From contig JAFLST010000001.1 in NCBI GenBank assembly GCA_022510815.1, positions 5,259-69,258 on the forward strand: a stretch of 64,000 nt of DNA. Direction: 5' to 3'. Positions within the stretch are counted from its first letter, which is position 1; every line of letters begins with the position of its first letter. This DNA comes from Christensenellaceae bacterium (GTDB lineage: Bacteria; Bacillota; Clostridia; Christensenellales; Aristaeellaceae). The position numbers were made by a program, and so were the translations under genes. The notes beneath the pieces were generated by a model. The model was not told where the DNA came from. It was given only the letters and a program-made list of their open reading frames with translations, and did not search any database. Positions 8,040-17,256 of the stretch are shown one piece after another.

Positions 8040-9938
8040 ATGAGCCTCAACTCATCCAAACCTCGCAGGAGAAATCCGCAGGCGCTCCTGCTGCCGCTGG
8101 ATGTGCTGCTGGCCTGTCTGTCGATGATTCTGGCGCTGCAGGTGTATTACGACATGCGGCCGCCGGAACAGCTGCGGCAGGTCTGGTATACGCTGCCGGT
8201 TTTGTGCGTGTTCACGGTTACAAGTTTATATCTTGTCGGGCTGTATCGCAGCCTGATGCGCTATGCCAGCGTGGACACGCTCGCTCAGATTGCTACGGGC
8301 ACGCTTTTTGGCACCGGCGCGACGTACCTTTTCTCCCTTGCTGTCTATACCTTGTACCGGGCCAGCAACATCTTCCTGATGCCAAGGCCGATCTATCTGA
8401 TTCAGTGGCTGCTGATGATGCTGATGCTGGGCGCAAGCCGGTTCGGCGTTCGCGTGATGAGCCAGAGCGGTCATGCGGGACGGCCTTTCAGCCGGAAGCG
8501 CGGACGGCGGATGATGATCGTTGGCGCGGGCTGGGCCGGCGCGCAGGTGATTCGTGAGGCGCAGGCGGGACGGTACGGCGAAGTACAGGTGATGCTGGCG
8601 GTGGATGATGATCCTGCCAAGCGGAATACGCGTATTAACCGTGTCCCGGTGGTCATGGGTACTGATCGGGTAAAGGACTACGCCCAGCAGTATGCTATCG
8701 ACGAGATCATCATCGCTATCGCCACGCCGCAGCAGGATCTCGCGCCGCTGGTTCACCTATGCACAGAAACCGGCTGCCGGGTGCGCATGTACGCCGCGCC
8801 GCAGGAGATGACAGGCTCGTCGGCTGGCAAGGTCCGCGACGTCAATATTGCCGACCTGCTGGGCCGTGCTGAGACGCATCTGGACATGACGGAGGTTCGG
8901 GAGGCCTTCGCCGGGAGGCGCGTGCTGGTTACGGGCGGCGGCGGTTCCATTGGCTCGGAGCTGTGCAGACAGCTCATGGAGTTCGTTCCGAGCCAGCTTG
9001 TGCTCTATGATATCAGCGAGAATTATATCTACGATCTGTATACCGAGCTGGAAGAAAAGTACGGCGCCATGGTGCGCAACACCGTCTTCCTGCGGATCGG
9101 CTCCATTCGCGATACGGAAACGCTCCGTCAGGTCTTTGACGAGTTCCGCCCGGAGATTGTCATCCATGCCGCTGCGCACAAGCATGTTCCGCTCATGGAG
9201 GACAGCCCGGAGCAGGCCATCAAGAACAACGTCTTCGGCACTTACAATGTTGCGAGCTGTGCCGTGGAGCACAATGTGAAGCGTTTTGTCATGATCTCTA
9301 CGGACAAGGCTGTGAACCCGACCAATATCATGGGCGCGTCCAAGCGGCTGGCGGAGATCATCATTGAGGCGCTTCAGAAGAAGGAGAAGACCCAGTTCAC
9401 GGCGGTGCGCTTCGGCAATGTGCTGGGCTCTCACGGCAGCGTCGTGCCCAAGTGGGAGCATCAGATTCGCGCTGGCGGGCCCATCACGCTGACTCACCCG
9501 GAGATCATCCGCTATTTCATGACCATTCCCGAAGCAGCCAGTCTTGTGCTGCAGGCGGCTTCCATCGCCAAGGGCGGCGAGTTGTTCGTGCTGGATATGG
9601 GTAAGCCCGTTAAGATGAAGGATCTGGCCGAGAAGATGATCCGGCTCTATGCCGATCCTGCCGCGCCGCCCGTGGAGATCGTCTATACTGGCCTGCGTCC
9701 CGGTGAAAAGCTCTACGAGGAGCTCCTGCGGGATGAGGAGAATGATACGGCGACCAGCAAGGAAAAAATCTTTGTCGCCAAGCCTGAGCAGGTGGAATGG
9801 GAGCAGGTTGAGCGAATGCTGTCGCGTCTTCAGGAATGTCTGGAACAGCACGGCGATGTGCGAGCCTGCATTCATGAGCTGCTGCCATCCTTCCATGAGC
9901 CTGAGGAGCTGAACGGAAGGCAGATCAGAATATCATAA
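8040..9938 (+). CDS. Membrane-anchored nucleoside-diphosphate-sugar epimerase/dehydratase (CapD/PglF family)
   Basis: N-terminal TMs; LVTGGGGSIGSELCRQ; polysaccharide biosynthesis C-terminus. Confidence 0.93.
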   Translation: MSLNSSKPRRRNPQALLLPLDVLLACLSMILALQVYYDMRPPEQLRQVWYTLPVLCVFTVTSLYLVGLYRSLMRYASVDTLAQIATGTLFGTGATYLFSLAVYTLYRASNIFLMPRPIYLIQWLLMMLMLGASRFGVRVMSQSGHAGRPFSRKRGRRMMIVGAGWAGAQVIREAQAGRYGEVQVMLAVDDDPAKRNTRINRVPVVMGTDRVKDYAQQYAIDEIIIAIATPQQDLAPLVHLCTETGCRVRMYAAPQEMTGSSAGKVRDVNIADLLGRAETHLDMTEVREAFAGRRVLVTGGGGSIGSELCRQLMEFVPSQLVLYDISENYIYDLYTELEEKYGAMVRNTVFLRIGSIRDTETLRQVFDEFRPEIVIHAAAHKHVPLMEDSPEQAIKNNVFGTYNVASCAVEHNVKRFVMISTDKAVNPTNIMGASKRLAEIIIEALQKKEKTQFTAVRFGNVLGSHGSVVPKWEHQIRAGGPITLTHPEIIRYFMTIPEAASLVLQAASIAKGGELFVLDMGKPVKMKDLAEKMIRLYADPAAPPVEIVYTGLRPGEKLYEELLRDEENDTATSKEKIFVAKPEQVEWEQVERMLSRLQECLEQHGDVRACIHELLPSFHEPEELNGRQIRIS

Positions 9939-9997
9939 TCCGGGCAGGCTATCCTGATATCAGAACTCCGGCGCTGCCGGGAAAGCGAGGAACGCGT

Positions 9998-11533
9998 ATG
10001 GGTTATCCTGAAAAAGCAACTGCCGCCATCGAGGAGCTGCTTGACTTTGCTGCGAAAAAGGCGCTGATCGAGGCGATCGACAGGCAGTACTTCCGCAATT
10101 TGCTGCTGGACACGATGGCGCTGGATGCTCCGGCGGAAAATATCGAATGGGGCAGCGAAGTTCCCGCGACGGCGACGGGTATCCTGAACAAGCTCTGCGA
10201 TCTGGCGGTTGAAAAGGGCCTCATTGAGGATATGGGATACGCCCGCGATCTGTTTTCCGCGCGTTTGATGGGTTTGCTGACCCCTGCGCCTGCCGCGGTT
10301 CGCGCTGCTTTCGCCGCCAGCGTGGCCGCTGGAAAACCCATGGAGGCCACTGATCGCTTCTACGAGATGTGCCGCGCCTGCGATTACATCAAGGTGGACG
10401 CCATTGCGCAGAATGTGCGCTACTTTGCGGACAGTCCGGCAGGGGAGCTGGAGATCACCATCAACCTCTCCAAGCCGGAGAAAGACCCCAAGGAGATCGC
10501 GAAGCTGAAAAACGCGCCCAGCGTTGGCTATCCGAAGTGCATGCTGTGCATTGAGAATCCCGGCTACGCGGGCCGCAGCAACTTCCCGGCGCGGCAGAAT
10601 CACCGCATCGTGCCGCTTTCATTGGCGGGCCAGCCGTGGTATATCCAGTATTCGCCCTATGCCTACTATCCGGAGCACTGCATCGTCTTCAATGAGAAGC
10701 ACATTCCGATGAAGATCGACCGCGGCACTTTTGAGCGGCTGTTCAGCTTCGTTGGACAGTTCCCGCATTACATGCTTGGCAGCAATGCTGATCTGCCGAT
10801 CGTGGGCGGCTCCATCCTGAATCACGATCATTTCCAAGGCGGACGGTATCATTTCCCGATGGACAAGGCAGGTGTTCGTGCTGCACTGACCGCTGCGAAT
10901 CCCGCGGTGTCTGCCTGCGTGCTCGACTGGCCGATGTCCACCGTTCAGCTTTCCGGCACGGATGAAACGGCGCTGATTGACGAAGCCGAGCGTATCTTGA
11001 ACGCATGGCGCGGATGGAGTGATCCGGCCTGTGATGTCTATGCCGAAACGGATGGAACGCCCCACAACACCATCACGCCGATTCTTCGCAAAGTGGAAGG
11101 CGTCTATAAGCTGAACCTTGTCCTGCGCAACAACCGCACCAGCGACGAGCATCCGCTGGGCATCTTCCATCCTCATGCGCCGCTGCACCACATCAAGAAG
11201 GAAAACATCGGCCTGATCGAGGTCATGGGCCTGTTCATCCTGCCGGGGCGGCTCAAGACGGAGCTGGCGCTGCTGCACGACTATCTGACGGGCCGCAAAG
11301 CGATGGAGCGTCCTGCGGAAAGCGATCCTTCAGCGAAGCATTATGACTGGCTGGAGCAGATCGTCGCAGAGCATGGCTTGTGCAAGGATGATGAAGCGGC
11401 GGAAGCGCTCCTGCGCAGTGAGGTGACGAAGGTCTGCGCGCAGGTGCTGGCGGATTCCGGCGTCTACAAGCTCGACGAAAACGGTTTGGATGGCATGAGG
11501 CGCTTTCTGGCAAGCGTCGGCTATCATTCGTGA
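9998..11533 (+). CDS. galT: UDP-glucose--hexose-1-phosphate uridylyltransferase
   Basis: Firmicutes-type GalT (VGYPKCMLCIENPGYAGRSNFPARQNHRIVPL; NHDHFQGG). Confidence 0.95.
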   Translation: MGYPEKATAAIEELLDFAAKKALIEAIDRQYFRNLLLDTMALDAPAENIEWGSEVPATATGILNKLCDLAVEKGLIEDMGYARDLFSARLMGLLTPAPAAVRAAFAASVAAGKPMEATDRFYEMCRACDYIKVDAIAQNVRYFADSPAGELEITINLSKPEKDPKEIAKLKNAPSVGYPKCMLCIENPGYAGRSNFPARQNHRIVPLSLAGQPWYIQYSPYAYYPEHCIVFNEKHIPMKIDRGTFERLFSFVGQFPHYMLGSNADLPIVGGSILNHDHFQGGRYHFPMDKAGVRAALTAANPAVSACVLDWPMSTVQLSGTDETALIDEAERILNAWRGWSDPACDVYAETDGTPHNTITPILRKVEGVYKLNLVLRNNRTSDEHPLGIFHPHAPLHHIKKENIGLIEVMGLFILPGRLKTELALLHDYLTGRKAMERPAESDPSAKHYDWLEQIVAEHGLCKDDEAAEALLRSEVTKVCAQVLADSGVYKLDENGLDGMRRFLASVGYHS

Positions 11534-12207
11534 CTGAAATGGAAAACGGAATATCAATTGTCAATGGCATTCTATGGGTGCTGATCTGGTTGGGCTTTAT
11601 GTTGCTGTATACTTTTCTCGACGTTGCTGTTTGGAGAAGGATGATCCCGACGTATGAGAAATACCTGAATATTGCAGCAATCATTGGGAGTATCGTTGCG
11701 TTTCTGTGTTGCCTAACCAAGGAAAACAATTTTGAAATCAACATATTCAGGAACATTTCGTTGGTGACTATGTTGGTGGCGTCAGGCTGCGCGGTACTCC
11801 TTTATTTCGTTTGCGACAGGGGATTGGATCCCATATTTGAGAAGGCCTTTCCGGCAAGTGAGAAAAGCTACTAGAAAACACTTCAGACACTGAGAAAAGC
11901 CCCGTTTATCAGCCTGCTTCAGGTTTGTATCCTTGCGCCGATGATAGAAGAAATCCTGATGCGCGGTTATCTGCTTCAGGGGCTTTCGGTGAGATACGGG
12001 CATCTCATTGCTTTGCTTGTGTCTTCGCTGCTGTTCGCGCTGCTCCACTTCAACATGGTGCAGATGCTTTCCGCTTTTGTCTGCGGCATTGCGCTGGGAT
12101 TGCTCTATCTGCGGACCGGATCGCTGTTTTGCTGCATCCTGACTCATGCAGGGTACAATCTCATTTCTTATGTTACCATGATTTTGCCCATGTCCAATGC
12201 GACGTAG
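11530..12207 (+). pseudogene. CPBP-family intramembrane protease interrupted by in-frame TAG at 11872-11874
   Basis: ORFs 11530-11874 and 11941-12207 share one frame; the open frame between them reads KTLQTLRKAPFISLLQVCILAP leading into MIEEILMRG. Confidence 0.8.
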
Positions 12208-12232
12208 AGGCAAAAGGGGAGTATCCCATATT

Positions 12233-12270
12233 AAAAGGCGGTATGATCCTTCCCATCATATCGCCTTTTA
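12233..12270. terminator. Terminator AAAAGGCGGTATGAT-ccttccc-ATCATATCGCCTTTT
   Basis: 14/15 complementary stem. Confidence 0.85.
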
Positions 12271-12282
12271 TTGGTTCACAGA

Positions 12283-12402
12283 TCAATAATCCTTATCCTT
12301 GTTTGCGCGCCTGCTGCCAATGGCACACGCCACCGCTACGGCAACACCGATGCAGATCCACGGAAATGCCGCCTGTAAAAAATCTGCTACCATGGGGTAC
12401 AT
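12283..12402 (-). CDS. 39-aa small single-TM membrane peptide MYPMVADFLQAAFPWICIGVAVAVACAIGSRRANKDKDY
   Basis: ORF below track length cutoff; begins 3 nt after the DUF2812 stop; amphipathic start, hydrophobic core, charged tail. Confidence 0.6.
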   Translation of the reverse strand: MYPMVADFLQAAFPWICIGVAVAVACAIGSRRANKDKDY

Positions 12403-12405
12403 TAC

Positions 12406-12957
12406 CTATTCGTGAAGCTGTCGCTGCTTCTCAAGCTCCGCGTATTTTACGCTCATGCGCGTCAGACCGTAGATCATCAGCGCGCTCAGAAAAACCTCAA
12501 GCGTTACCAACGCCATGCCGAAGAATCCGCCGTAATGGATGAGCGTTGGCGCGCCCCAAATCAGATTCACGCACAGCAGGATGAGACAGAGCAGGGGAAT
12601 TAGCCTGAACCGGTTTAAATGCTTCATTTTTGACTCGATGTCCGAAAAGAGCTCAAAGGGCTTTCCGTCAGCGGTTGACTTGCGCAGATAAGCCCAGAAC
12701 AGGTAGCTTTCGACCAGCTCAATGTTCGCGTCCCGCAGGAAAGCAAGATAATCCTGCCCCTCCTTGGAACCAAACCTGCGGTTCATGGCCTGAAGCCGGT
12801 ACTGATACGCGCTGGGCTCGCCCTGTTCAAAGGTGTAGCGAAAAGGGAAGCTGTACTTGACGAACTGCCATCCCTGCGCGGACATCTCGTTGAGCCAGCG
12901 CTCTTCTTCCTCCCAGTCCCAAATGAAAAGCAGCTTATTTATCGTCTTGCGGGTCAT
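12406..12957 (-). CDS. DUF2812-like membrane protein
   Basis: WDWEEEERWLNEMSAQGWQFVKYSFPFRYTFEQGEPSAYQYRL; follows padR. Confidence 0.82.
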   Translation of the reverse strand: MTRKTINKLLFIWDWEEEERWLNEMSAQGWQFVKYSFPFRYTFEQGEPSAYQYRLQAMNRRFGSKEGQDYLAFLRDANIELVESYLFWAYLRKSTADGKPFELFSDIESKMKHLNRFRLIPLLCLILLCVNLIWGAPTLIHYGGFFGMALVTLEVFLSALMIYGLTRMSVKYAELEKQRQLHE

Positions 12958-13270
12958 GTTTCCAGCCTCCTGTCAGCAGGTCTCCGTTGCGGGTGAGTTC
13001 ATGCAGCCGTTCCAGCTCCTTGAGAACGATTGCGCGTCCCAGCGGCGTAATGACGTATTCCTTTTTGCGGGCGGATGCTTCCTGCCCGGCGGTCTCGATC
13101 CAGCCGCGCTCCAGCAGTGTGTTCAGCGCGCCGTAGAGCGTCCCAGCTGCCAGTCTGACACGCCCATGGCTCAGGCTTTCCGCGTTCTGCATGATGCCAT
13201 ATCCGTGCAGCGGCTTATCGAGGGACAGCAGGATATAGTAGACCGCCTCCGTCAGTGCGATGGTCTCCAT
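12935..13270 (-). CDS. PadR-family transcriptional regulator
   Basis: ALTEAVYYILLSLDKPLHGYGIMQ...LAAGTLYGALNTLLERGWIE. Confidence 0.93.
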   Translation of the reverse strand: METIALTEAVYYILLSLDKPLHGYGIMQNAESLSHGRVRLAAGTLYGALNTLLERGWIETAGQEASARKKEYVITPLGRAIVLKELERLHELTRNGDLLTGGWKHDPQDDK

Positions 13271-13283
13271 AGACCTTCCTTTC

Positions 13284-13337
13284 TATCGGAAAACGATATA
13301 TCGCCATCCGATATATTTATTATATCGGACGACGATA
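13284..13337. promoter_or_regulatory. Three TATCG-N5-CGATA palindromes (13284-13298, 13299-13313, 13323-13337): probable PadR operators
   Basis: Read directly; one lies within the sigma-A spacer. Confidence 0.8.
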
Positions 13338-13347
13338 TAGTTGTCAA
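13319..13347 (-). promoter_or_regulatory. Consensus sigma-A promoter TTGACA-N17-TATAAT for padR
   Basis: Perfect hexamers and spacing. Confidence 0.85.
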
Positions 13348-13365
13348 GAGAAATATTAACCTTTT

Positions 13366-13965
13366 TCAGAGAGAAGCAATATTTTCTTTCAGCCACTTTC
13401 GCAGGCGCTCGCGCCCCCATTTCCGGGCAACAGCGCTTTCTTCGCTGCGGATAATGATGCGCTCGAGCGGCCATCCGGGCTGAATTAGATCGTGGACAGG
13501 ATGATCCATCATCCAGAAGGACCACGGTCCCAGCTCGTCCACGCTGTCAGCGTATGTGAAACAATGATCCTCGTCGATCATCAGGCACCATGCGTCCTGC
13601 CATGCGGCCCGCAGCTTTCCGCCATGCCTATGGGCCAGCGCAGTGAACCAGTCGAACATCTCGTCATCGGTCATCACATGCCCGGCGGCGCGGCGCACAT
13701 GCACGCTCGGCTGGTCGGGATGATCCGGCGGCAGATCAAGAAACACAAGCCCGGAATCCTCGGTCAGCACGGGCAGTCCGGTTGTCTGATGCCACGCCCG
13801 CGCCTTTTCCAGAGCGTTGCCTTCGGCGGTACGCGCATCCTCAGCGCTGTCGACCTGAATGCCCAGTTCAGCTGGCGAGATGCTCGCCACGTCAATGCCT
13901 TCGAGCTGCTGGAGCATGCTCCCATACTTGCTCGGATTCGTCGTGCCAATCAGCAGCTTCTTCAT
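13366..13965 (-). CDS. Non-canonical purine NTP pyrophosphatase (Ham1/RdgB-like)
   Basis: MKKLLIGTTNPSKYGSMLQQL; TEDSGLVF. Confidence 0.78.
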   Translation of the reverse strand: MKKLLIGTTNPSKYGSMLQQLEGIDVASISPAELGIQVDSAEDARTAEGNALEKARAWHQTTGLPVLTEDSGLVFLDLPPDHPDQPSVHVRRAAGHVMTDDEMFDWFTALAHRHGGKLRAAWQDAWCLMIDEDHCFTYADSVDELGPWSFWMMDHPVHDLIQPGWPLERIIIRSEESAVARKWGRERLRKWLKENIASL

Positions 13966-14465
13966 AGCAGACCATGGCTCCAATCGACCTGCTCGGTCAG
14001 CACCCTGCAGATGCCGGAAAGCCCCTCTGCATCCTGTGTGTCGAAGCGCCTCAGGCTGGGGCTGTCGATATCCAGCACACCGACGATCGTATCATCAACG
14101 ATCAGCGGCAGCACGATCTCCGACCGGGAAGCGCTGTCGCAGGCGATATGTCCGGGAAACAGATGAACATCCTCGACCACCTGAATCTCACGGCTTGCCG
14201 CCGCCGTGCCGCAGACGCCGCGGCCAAATGGGATGATCGTGCAAGCGGTCTTGCCCTGAAAAGGCCCAAGATAGAGCGCGTCGCCCTTGGTCAGGTAGAA
14301 CCCGGCCCAGTTGATATCCTCCAGAGCCTCCCACAGCAGAGCCGCAGCATTGGAAAGCGCTGGCAGAGGCAGGGGACAGCCTTCTGTCAGCGCTGCAGCC
14401 TGTTTGACAAGCAGGGCATAGCGTTCATGTTGATCGCTGGGCCATTGATTGGATGCATGAGACAT
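13962..14465 (-). CDS. GAF-domain protein, free methionine-(R)-sulfoxide reductase type
   Basis: DINWAGFYL...FGRGVCGTAA...DVHLFPGHIACDSASRSEIVLPL. Confidence 0.88.
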   Translation of the reverse strand: MSHASNQWPSDQHERYALLVKQAAALTEGCPLPLPALSNAAALLWEALEDINWAGFYLTKGDALYLGPFQGKTACTIIPFGRGVCGTAAASREIQVVEDVHLFPGHIACDSASRSEIVLPLIVDDTIVGVLDIDSPSLRRFDTQDAEGLSGICRVLTEQVDWSHGLL

Positions 14466-14482
14466 CTTTGGACTTCCTCCGA

Positions 14483-15154
14483 TTAGAGCACATAGAGATA
14501 GATGGCAAAAAAGTGCAGCACCGTGCCGATAACGCAGAAAAAATGGAAAACAGAATGAAAATACTTTCTTTTGGAGCCGATGGCGTAGAGGATGGCGCCG
14601 ACTGTGTAGGCGATGCCTCCCGCAATGAGCAGGTACAGCCCGACGGGATTCAGCGCATCAGCCAATCGTCTGAACGCGAAGAGAATGACCCAGCCCATGC
14701 CGAGATAGCAGAGCACAGACAGCTTGGCGTACTTTTTCAGGTTTACGGCGTTGAGGACAATGCCGAGGATCGCCACACCCCACACAATCCCGAAAAGCGA
14801 CCAACCCAAAGCGCCGCGCAAAGTCACCAGCGTGAAGGGCGTATAGGTGCCCGCAATCAGCAGGAAGATGGTGCAGTGATCCATGACACGGAAAACCCGT
14901 TTGGCCTTGTTGACCTTGAGCGCATGATAAAGACAGCTCATCAGATACAACAGCGTTACCGTGAGCCCGAAAACGATGCTGGACGCCAGTTTATACCCGT
15001 CATGTGCAATGGCGCTCTTGACGATGCAAAGAACCAGCGCCGCTATGCCAAGCCCTGCGCCGATGCCGTGGGAGATGCTGTTCGTCAACTCCTCGCCGAG
15101 GGTGTAGCGCGGGATGGTGATGCGGTGCTGCTTGGATTTCGCTTGCTCGGACAT
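14483..15154 (-). CDS. Hemolysin III / TrhA family membrane protein
   Basis: YTLGEELTNSISHGIGAGL; seven-TM PAQR-like pattern. Confidence 0.92.
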   Translation of the reverse strand: MSEQAKSKQHRITIPRYTLGEELTNSISHGIGAGLGIAALVLCIVKSAIAHDGYKLASSIVFGLTVTLLYLMSCLYHALKVNKAKRVFRVMDHCTIFLLIAGTYTPFTLVTLRGALGWSLFGIVWGVAILGIVLNAVNLKKYAKLSVLCYLGMGWVILFAFRRLADALNPVGLYLLIAGGIAYTVGAILYAIGSKRKYFHSVFHFFCVIGTVLHFFAIYLYVL

Positions 15155-15169
15155 GAAAGCCCCTCCAGA

Positions 15170-15781
15170 TTATTTGACAAGGCGGTACAGCGAGATAACC
15201 TTGCCAAGGATGGTGACTTCATCGGTCAGGATCGGTTCCATGGTATGATTCTCCGGCTGCAGGCGGAAGTGTCCGTTTTCCTTGTAGAAGCGCTTGACCG
15301 TCGCAGAATCGTCGATCATGGCCACGACGATCTCGCCGTTGAGCGCGTCCTGCTGCTTGCGCACCACGATGTAATCGCCGTCCAGAATGCCCGCCTCGAT
15401 CATGCTTTCGCCGCGGACCAGCAGGATAAAATGCTCGCCATCACCCAGCATAACCTCAGGGATGGCAACATATTCTTCGAGATTCTCCTCTGCGAGGATG
15501 GGCTGGCCCGCTGTGACGCGGCCTACAACAGGCACGGCCGTCGAGCTGTTGCGGATAAAGTTGGGATCATTGGTAACCTCCATGGCCCGGGGCTTCATGG
15601 CGTCACGATGGAGCAGCCCGCGCTTCTCGAGCCGCTGCAGGTGGCCGTGAACCGTCGAAGTCGATTTGAGGCCTACCGCCGTGGCAATCTCGCGCACGGA
15701 CGGCGGATAGCCCTTTGATTGAATTTCAGCCTTAATAAAATCCAGAATGCGCTGCTGATTATCTCCGCGGGGTCGCTGCAT
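15170..15781 (-). CDS. lexA: LexA repressor
   Basis: [44 protein letters not shown]. Confidence 0.96.
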   Translation of the reverse strand: MQRPRGDNQQRILDFIKAEIQSKGYPPSVREIATAVGLKSTSTVHGHLQRLEKRGLLHRDAMKPRAMEVTNDPNFIRNSSTAVPVVGRVTAGQPILAEENLEEYVAIPEVMLGDGEHFILLVRGESMIEAGILDGDYIVVRKQQDALNGEIVVAMIDDSATVKRFYKENGHFRLQPENHTMEPILTDEVTILGKVISLYRLVK

Positions 15782-15841
15782 ACCATCGCCGCCTTTTCTC
15801 GTCAGAATGGTAATATTATAACATACATGGAACGGAAAAGT

Positions 15842-15855
15842 CAAACAGTCGTTCG
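15842..15855. promoter_or_regulatory. SOS box CGAACGACTGTTTG (minus orientation)
   Basis: Close match to Firmicutes CGAACRNRYGTTYG; overlaps putative lexA -35 (TTGACT-N18-TATAAT, 15815-15844). Confidence 0.8.
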
Positions 15856-15910
15856 CAATTCTTGCGCTGGTTGTCCGCTTGTGCTATAATAATGTCATGG
15901 AGGGATGACC

Positions 15911-16102
15911 ATGGTCCGGCAATGCGTCATGTATGATCGGGTGTGCAGCGGCTGCGGCGAATGCGACCGGTGCGATCTTGACCCGGAAAAGCTCTGTGAT
16001 AACTGCATGAAGTGCATGGGAGAAGGCGAGTTCAGGAGCGTCCTGATCGACGGCATCATGCTGGAAAACGAGCTGGAAGAAGGCAATCAGCCGTCTTCCT
16101 GA
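15911..16102 (+). CDS. Small 8-Cys protein (MVRQCVMYDRVCSGCGECDRCDLDPEKLCDNCMKC...), possible Fe-S/Zn protein
   Basis: ATG 15911 with GGAGGG SD; -10 TATAAT at 15885-15890. Confidence 0.75.
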   Translation: MVRQCVMYDRVCSGCGECDRCDLDPEKLCDNCMKCMGEGEFRSVLIDGIMLENELEEGNQPSS

Positions 16103-17211
16103 GCATCGTCGGCAGCGGAAGGGGAGCCGGCTTCGCGGTCGGGAAGCTTGACATAGTCCGCGGCCATGCGGCGGCGTGCGTCCGTCATATCAGCGTAATG
16201 CTTGCGGGTTGTGTCCACGGAGGAGTGCCCCAGCACATCCGCGACGAGATAGATGTCGCCGGTCGCGTTATACAGGTTCGTGGCGAAGGTGCTGCGCAGC
16301 TTGTGCGGGCTGATCCTTGGCTTGAGCGGCGCTGCGATGGCGGCATATTTTTTGACAAGAAGCTGCACGGCCCGCTGGGTCATGCGGCGCTTCTGCATTG
16401 ACAGGAACAGCGCGTCCTCGTGGCCCGGCAACGCTTCCACTAACTTGCGCTCCTCCATGTAGTCAGCCAGCGCGGTGGCGACTTCCGGTGGGAAATACAG
16501 CACCACCTGATTGCCGCCCTTGCGCGTGACGAGGAAGGCATTGTCTTCCAAATTGACGTCGGAAATGTTGATGCCAACGCATTCGGATACACGGATGCCG
16601 GTTCCAAGGAACAGCGACAGCAAGGCGTAATCGCGCTTTGCTGTCAATTTTTGATAGTGCTGCTGATGCTTTGTGAGTCCTTCGCCAGTTTCAGCTTGGG
16701 CCAGCATGCGCGTCATCTCTTGCTGGGTCAGGCGCAGAATGGGCTTTTCGTGGATTTTCGGCAGCGGCACGAGCGTCGTCACATTGGCTGGGATGCGCTG
16801 ATTTTTGAACAGGAACTCATAGAAGGAGCGTATGGAGCAGAGCTTGCGCTTGATGGCCAGATCGTGGTTGACAAGCGCCTTGCCGGGATTTTCGCCGTCT
16901 TCGTCTTCCTTCAAATAGTAAGTCAGATATTCAATGTAAGCCGTCAGGTCGGATTGGGTGACCCGGGCGAGGTCTTCATCGGTCATGGCGTAGAGCGGCT
17001 TCTGGGCAAAGGCATAGCGTTCTGTCTGCAAAAAATGAAAAAACGTCCGCATGTCGATGGCATAGGCGAGGCGCGTGAAGGTGCCCGTTGTTACAGCGAT
17101 ATTGCGCAAAAAATCGCCGCAAGCTTGCGGAAGCTCGCGTGTGATTTCACGAATCTGCAGAATTCTTTTGGCGTCAACTTGTTCGCGATACGATGTGGAT
17201 GCTTCAGCCAT
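16087..17211 (-). CDS. XerC-like tyrosine recombinase
   Basis: LGTGIRVSECVGI; ISPHKLRSTFATNLYNATGDIYLVADVLGHSSVDTTRKHYA (R-HxxR-H-Y). Confidence 0.92.
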   Translation of the reverse strand: MAEASTSYREQVDAKRILQIREITRELPQACGDFLRNIAVTTGTFTRLAYAIDMRTFFHFLQTERYAFAQKPLYAMTDEDLARVTQSDLTAYIEYLTYYLKEDEDGENPGKALVNHDLAIKRKLCSIRSFYEFLFKNQRIPANVTTLVPLPKIHEKPILRLTQQEMTRMLAQAETGEGLTKHQQHYQKLTAKRDYALLSLFLGTGIRVSECVGINISDVNLEDNAFLVTRKGGNQVVLYFPPEVATALADYMEERKLVEALPGHEDALFLSMQKRRMTQRAVQLLVKKYAAIAAPLKPRISPHKLRSTFATNLYNATGDIYLVADVLGHSSVDTTRKHYADMTDARRRMAADYVKLPDREAGSPSAADDAQEDG

Positions 17212-17256
17212 GACGTGCTCCTTTGGTCATTTGGGGCGGAATCGTGGTTGTTTCAG

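Noticed and set aside
11872-11874. Amber (TAG) recoding as an alternative genetic code
   Set aside because: TAG ends the same CPBP gene (12205-12207), the DUF2812 gene and the nitroreductase gene (37192-37194), so genome-wide reassignment is not supported.
16087-17211. Prophage or integrative element indicated by a tyrosine recombinase
   Set aside because: No phage or conjugation genes nearby; surrounded by housekeeping genes; XerC-like architecture in a conserved neighbourhood.
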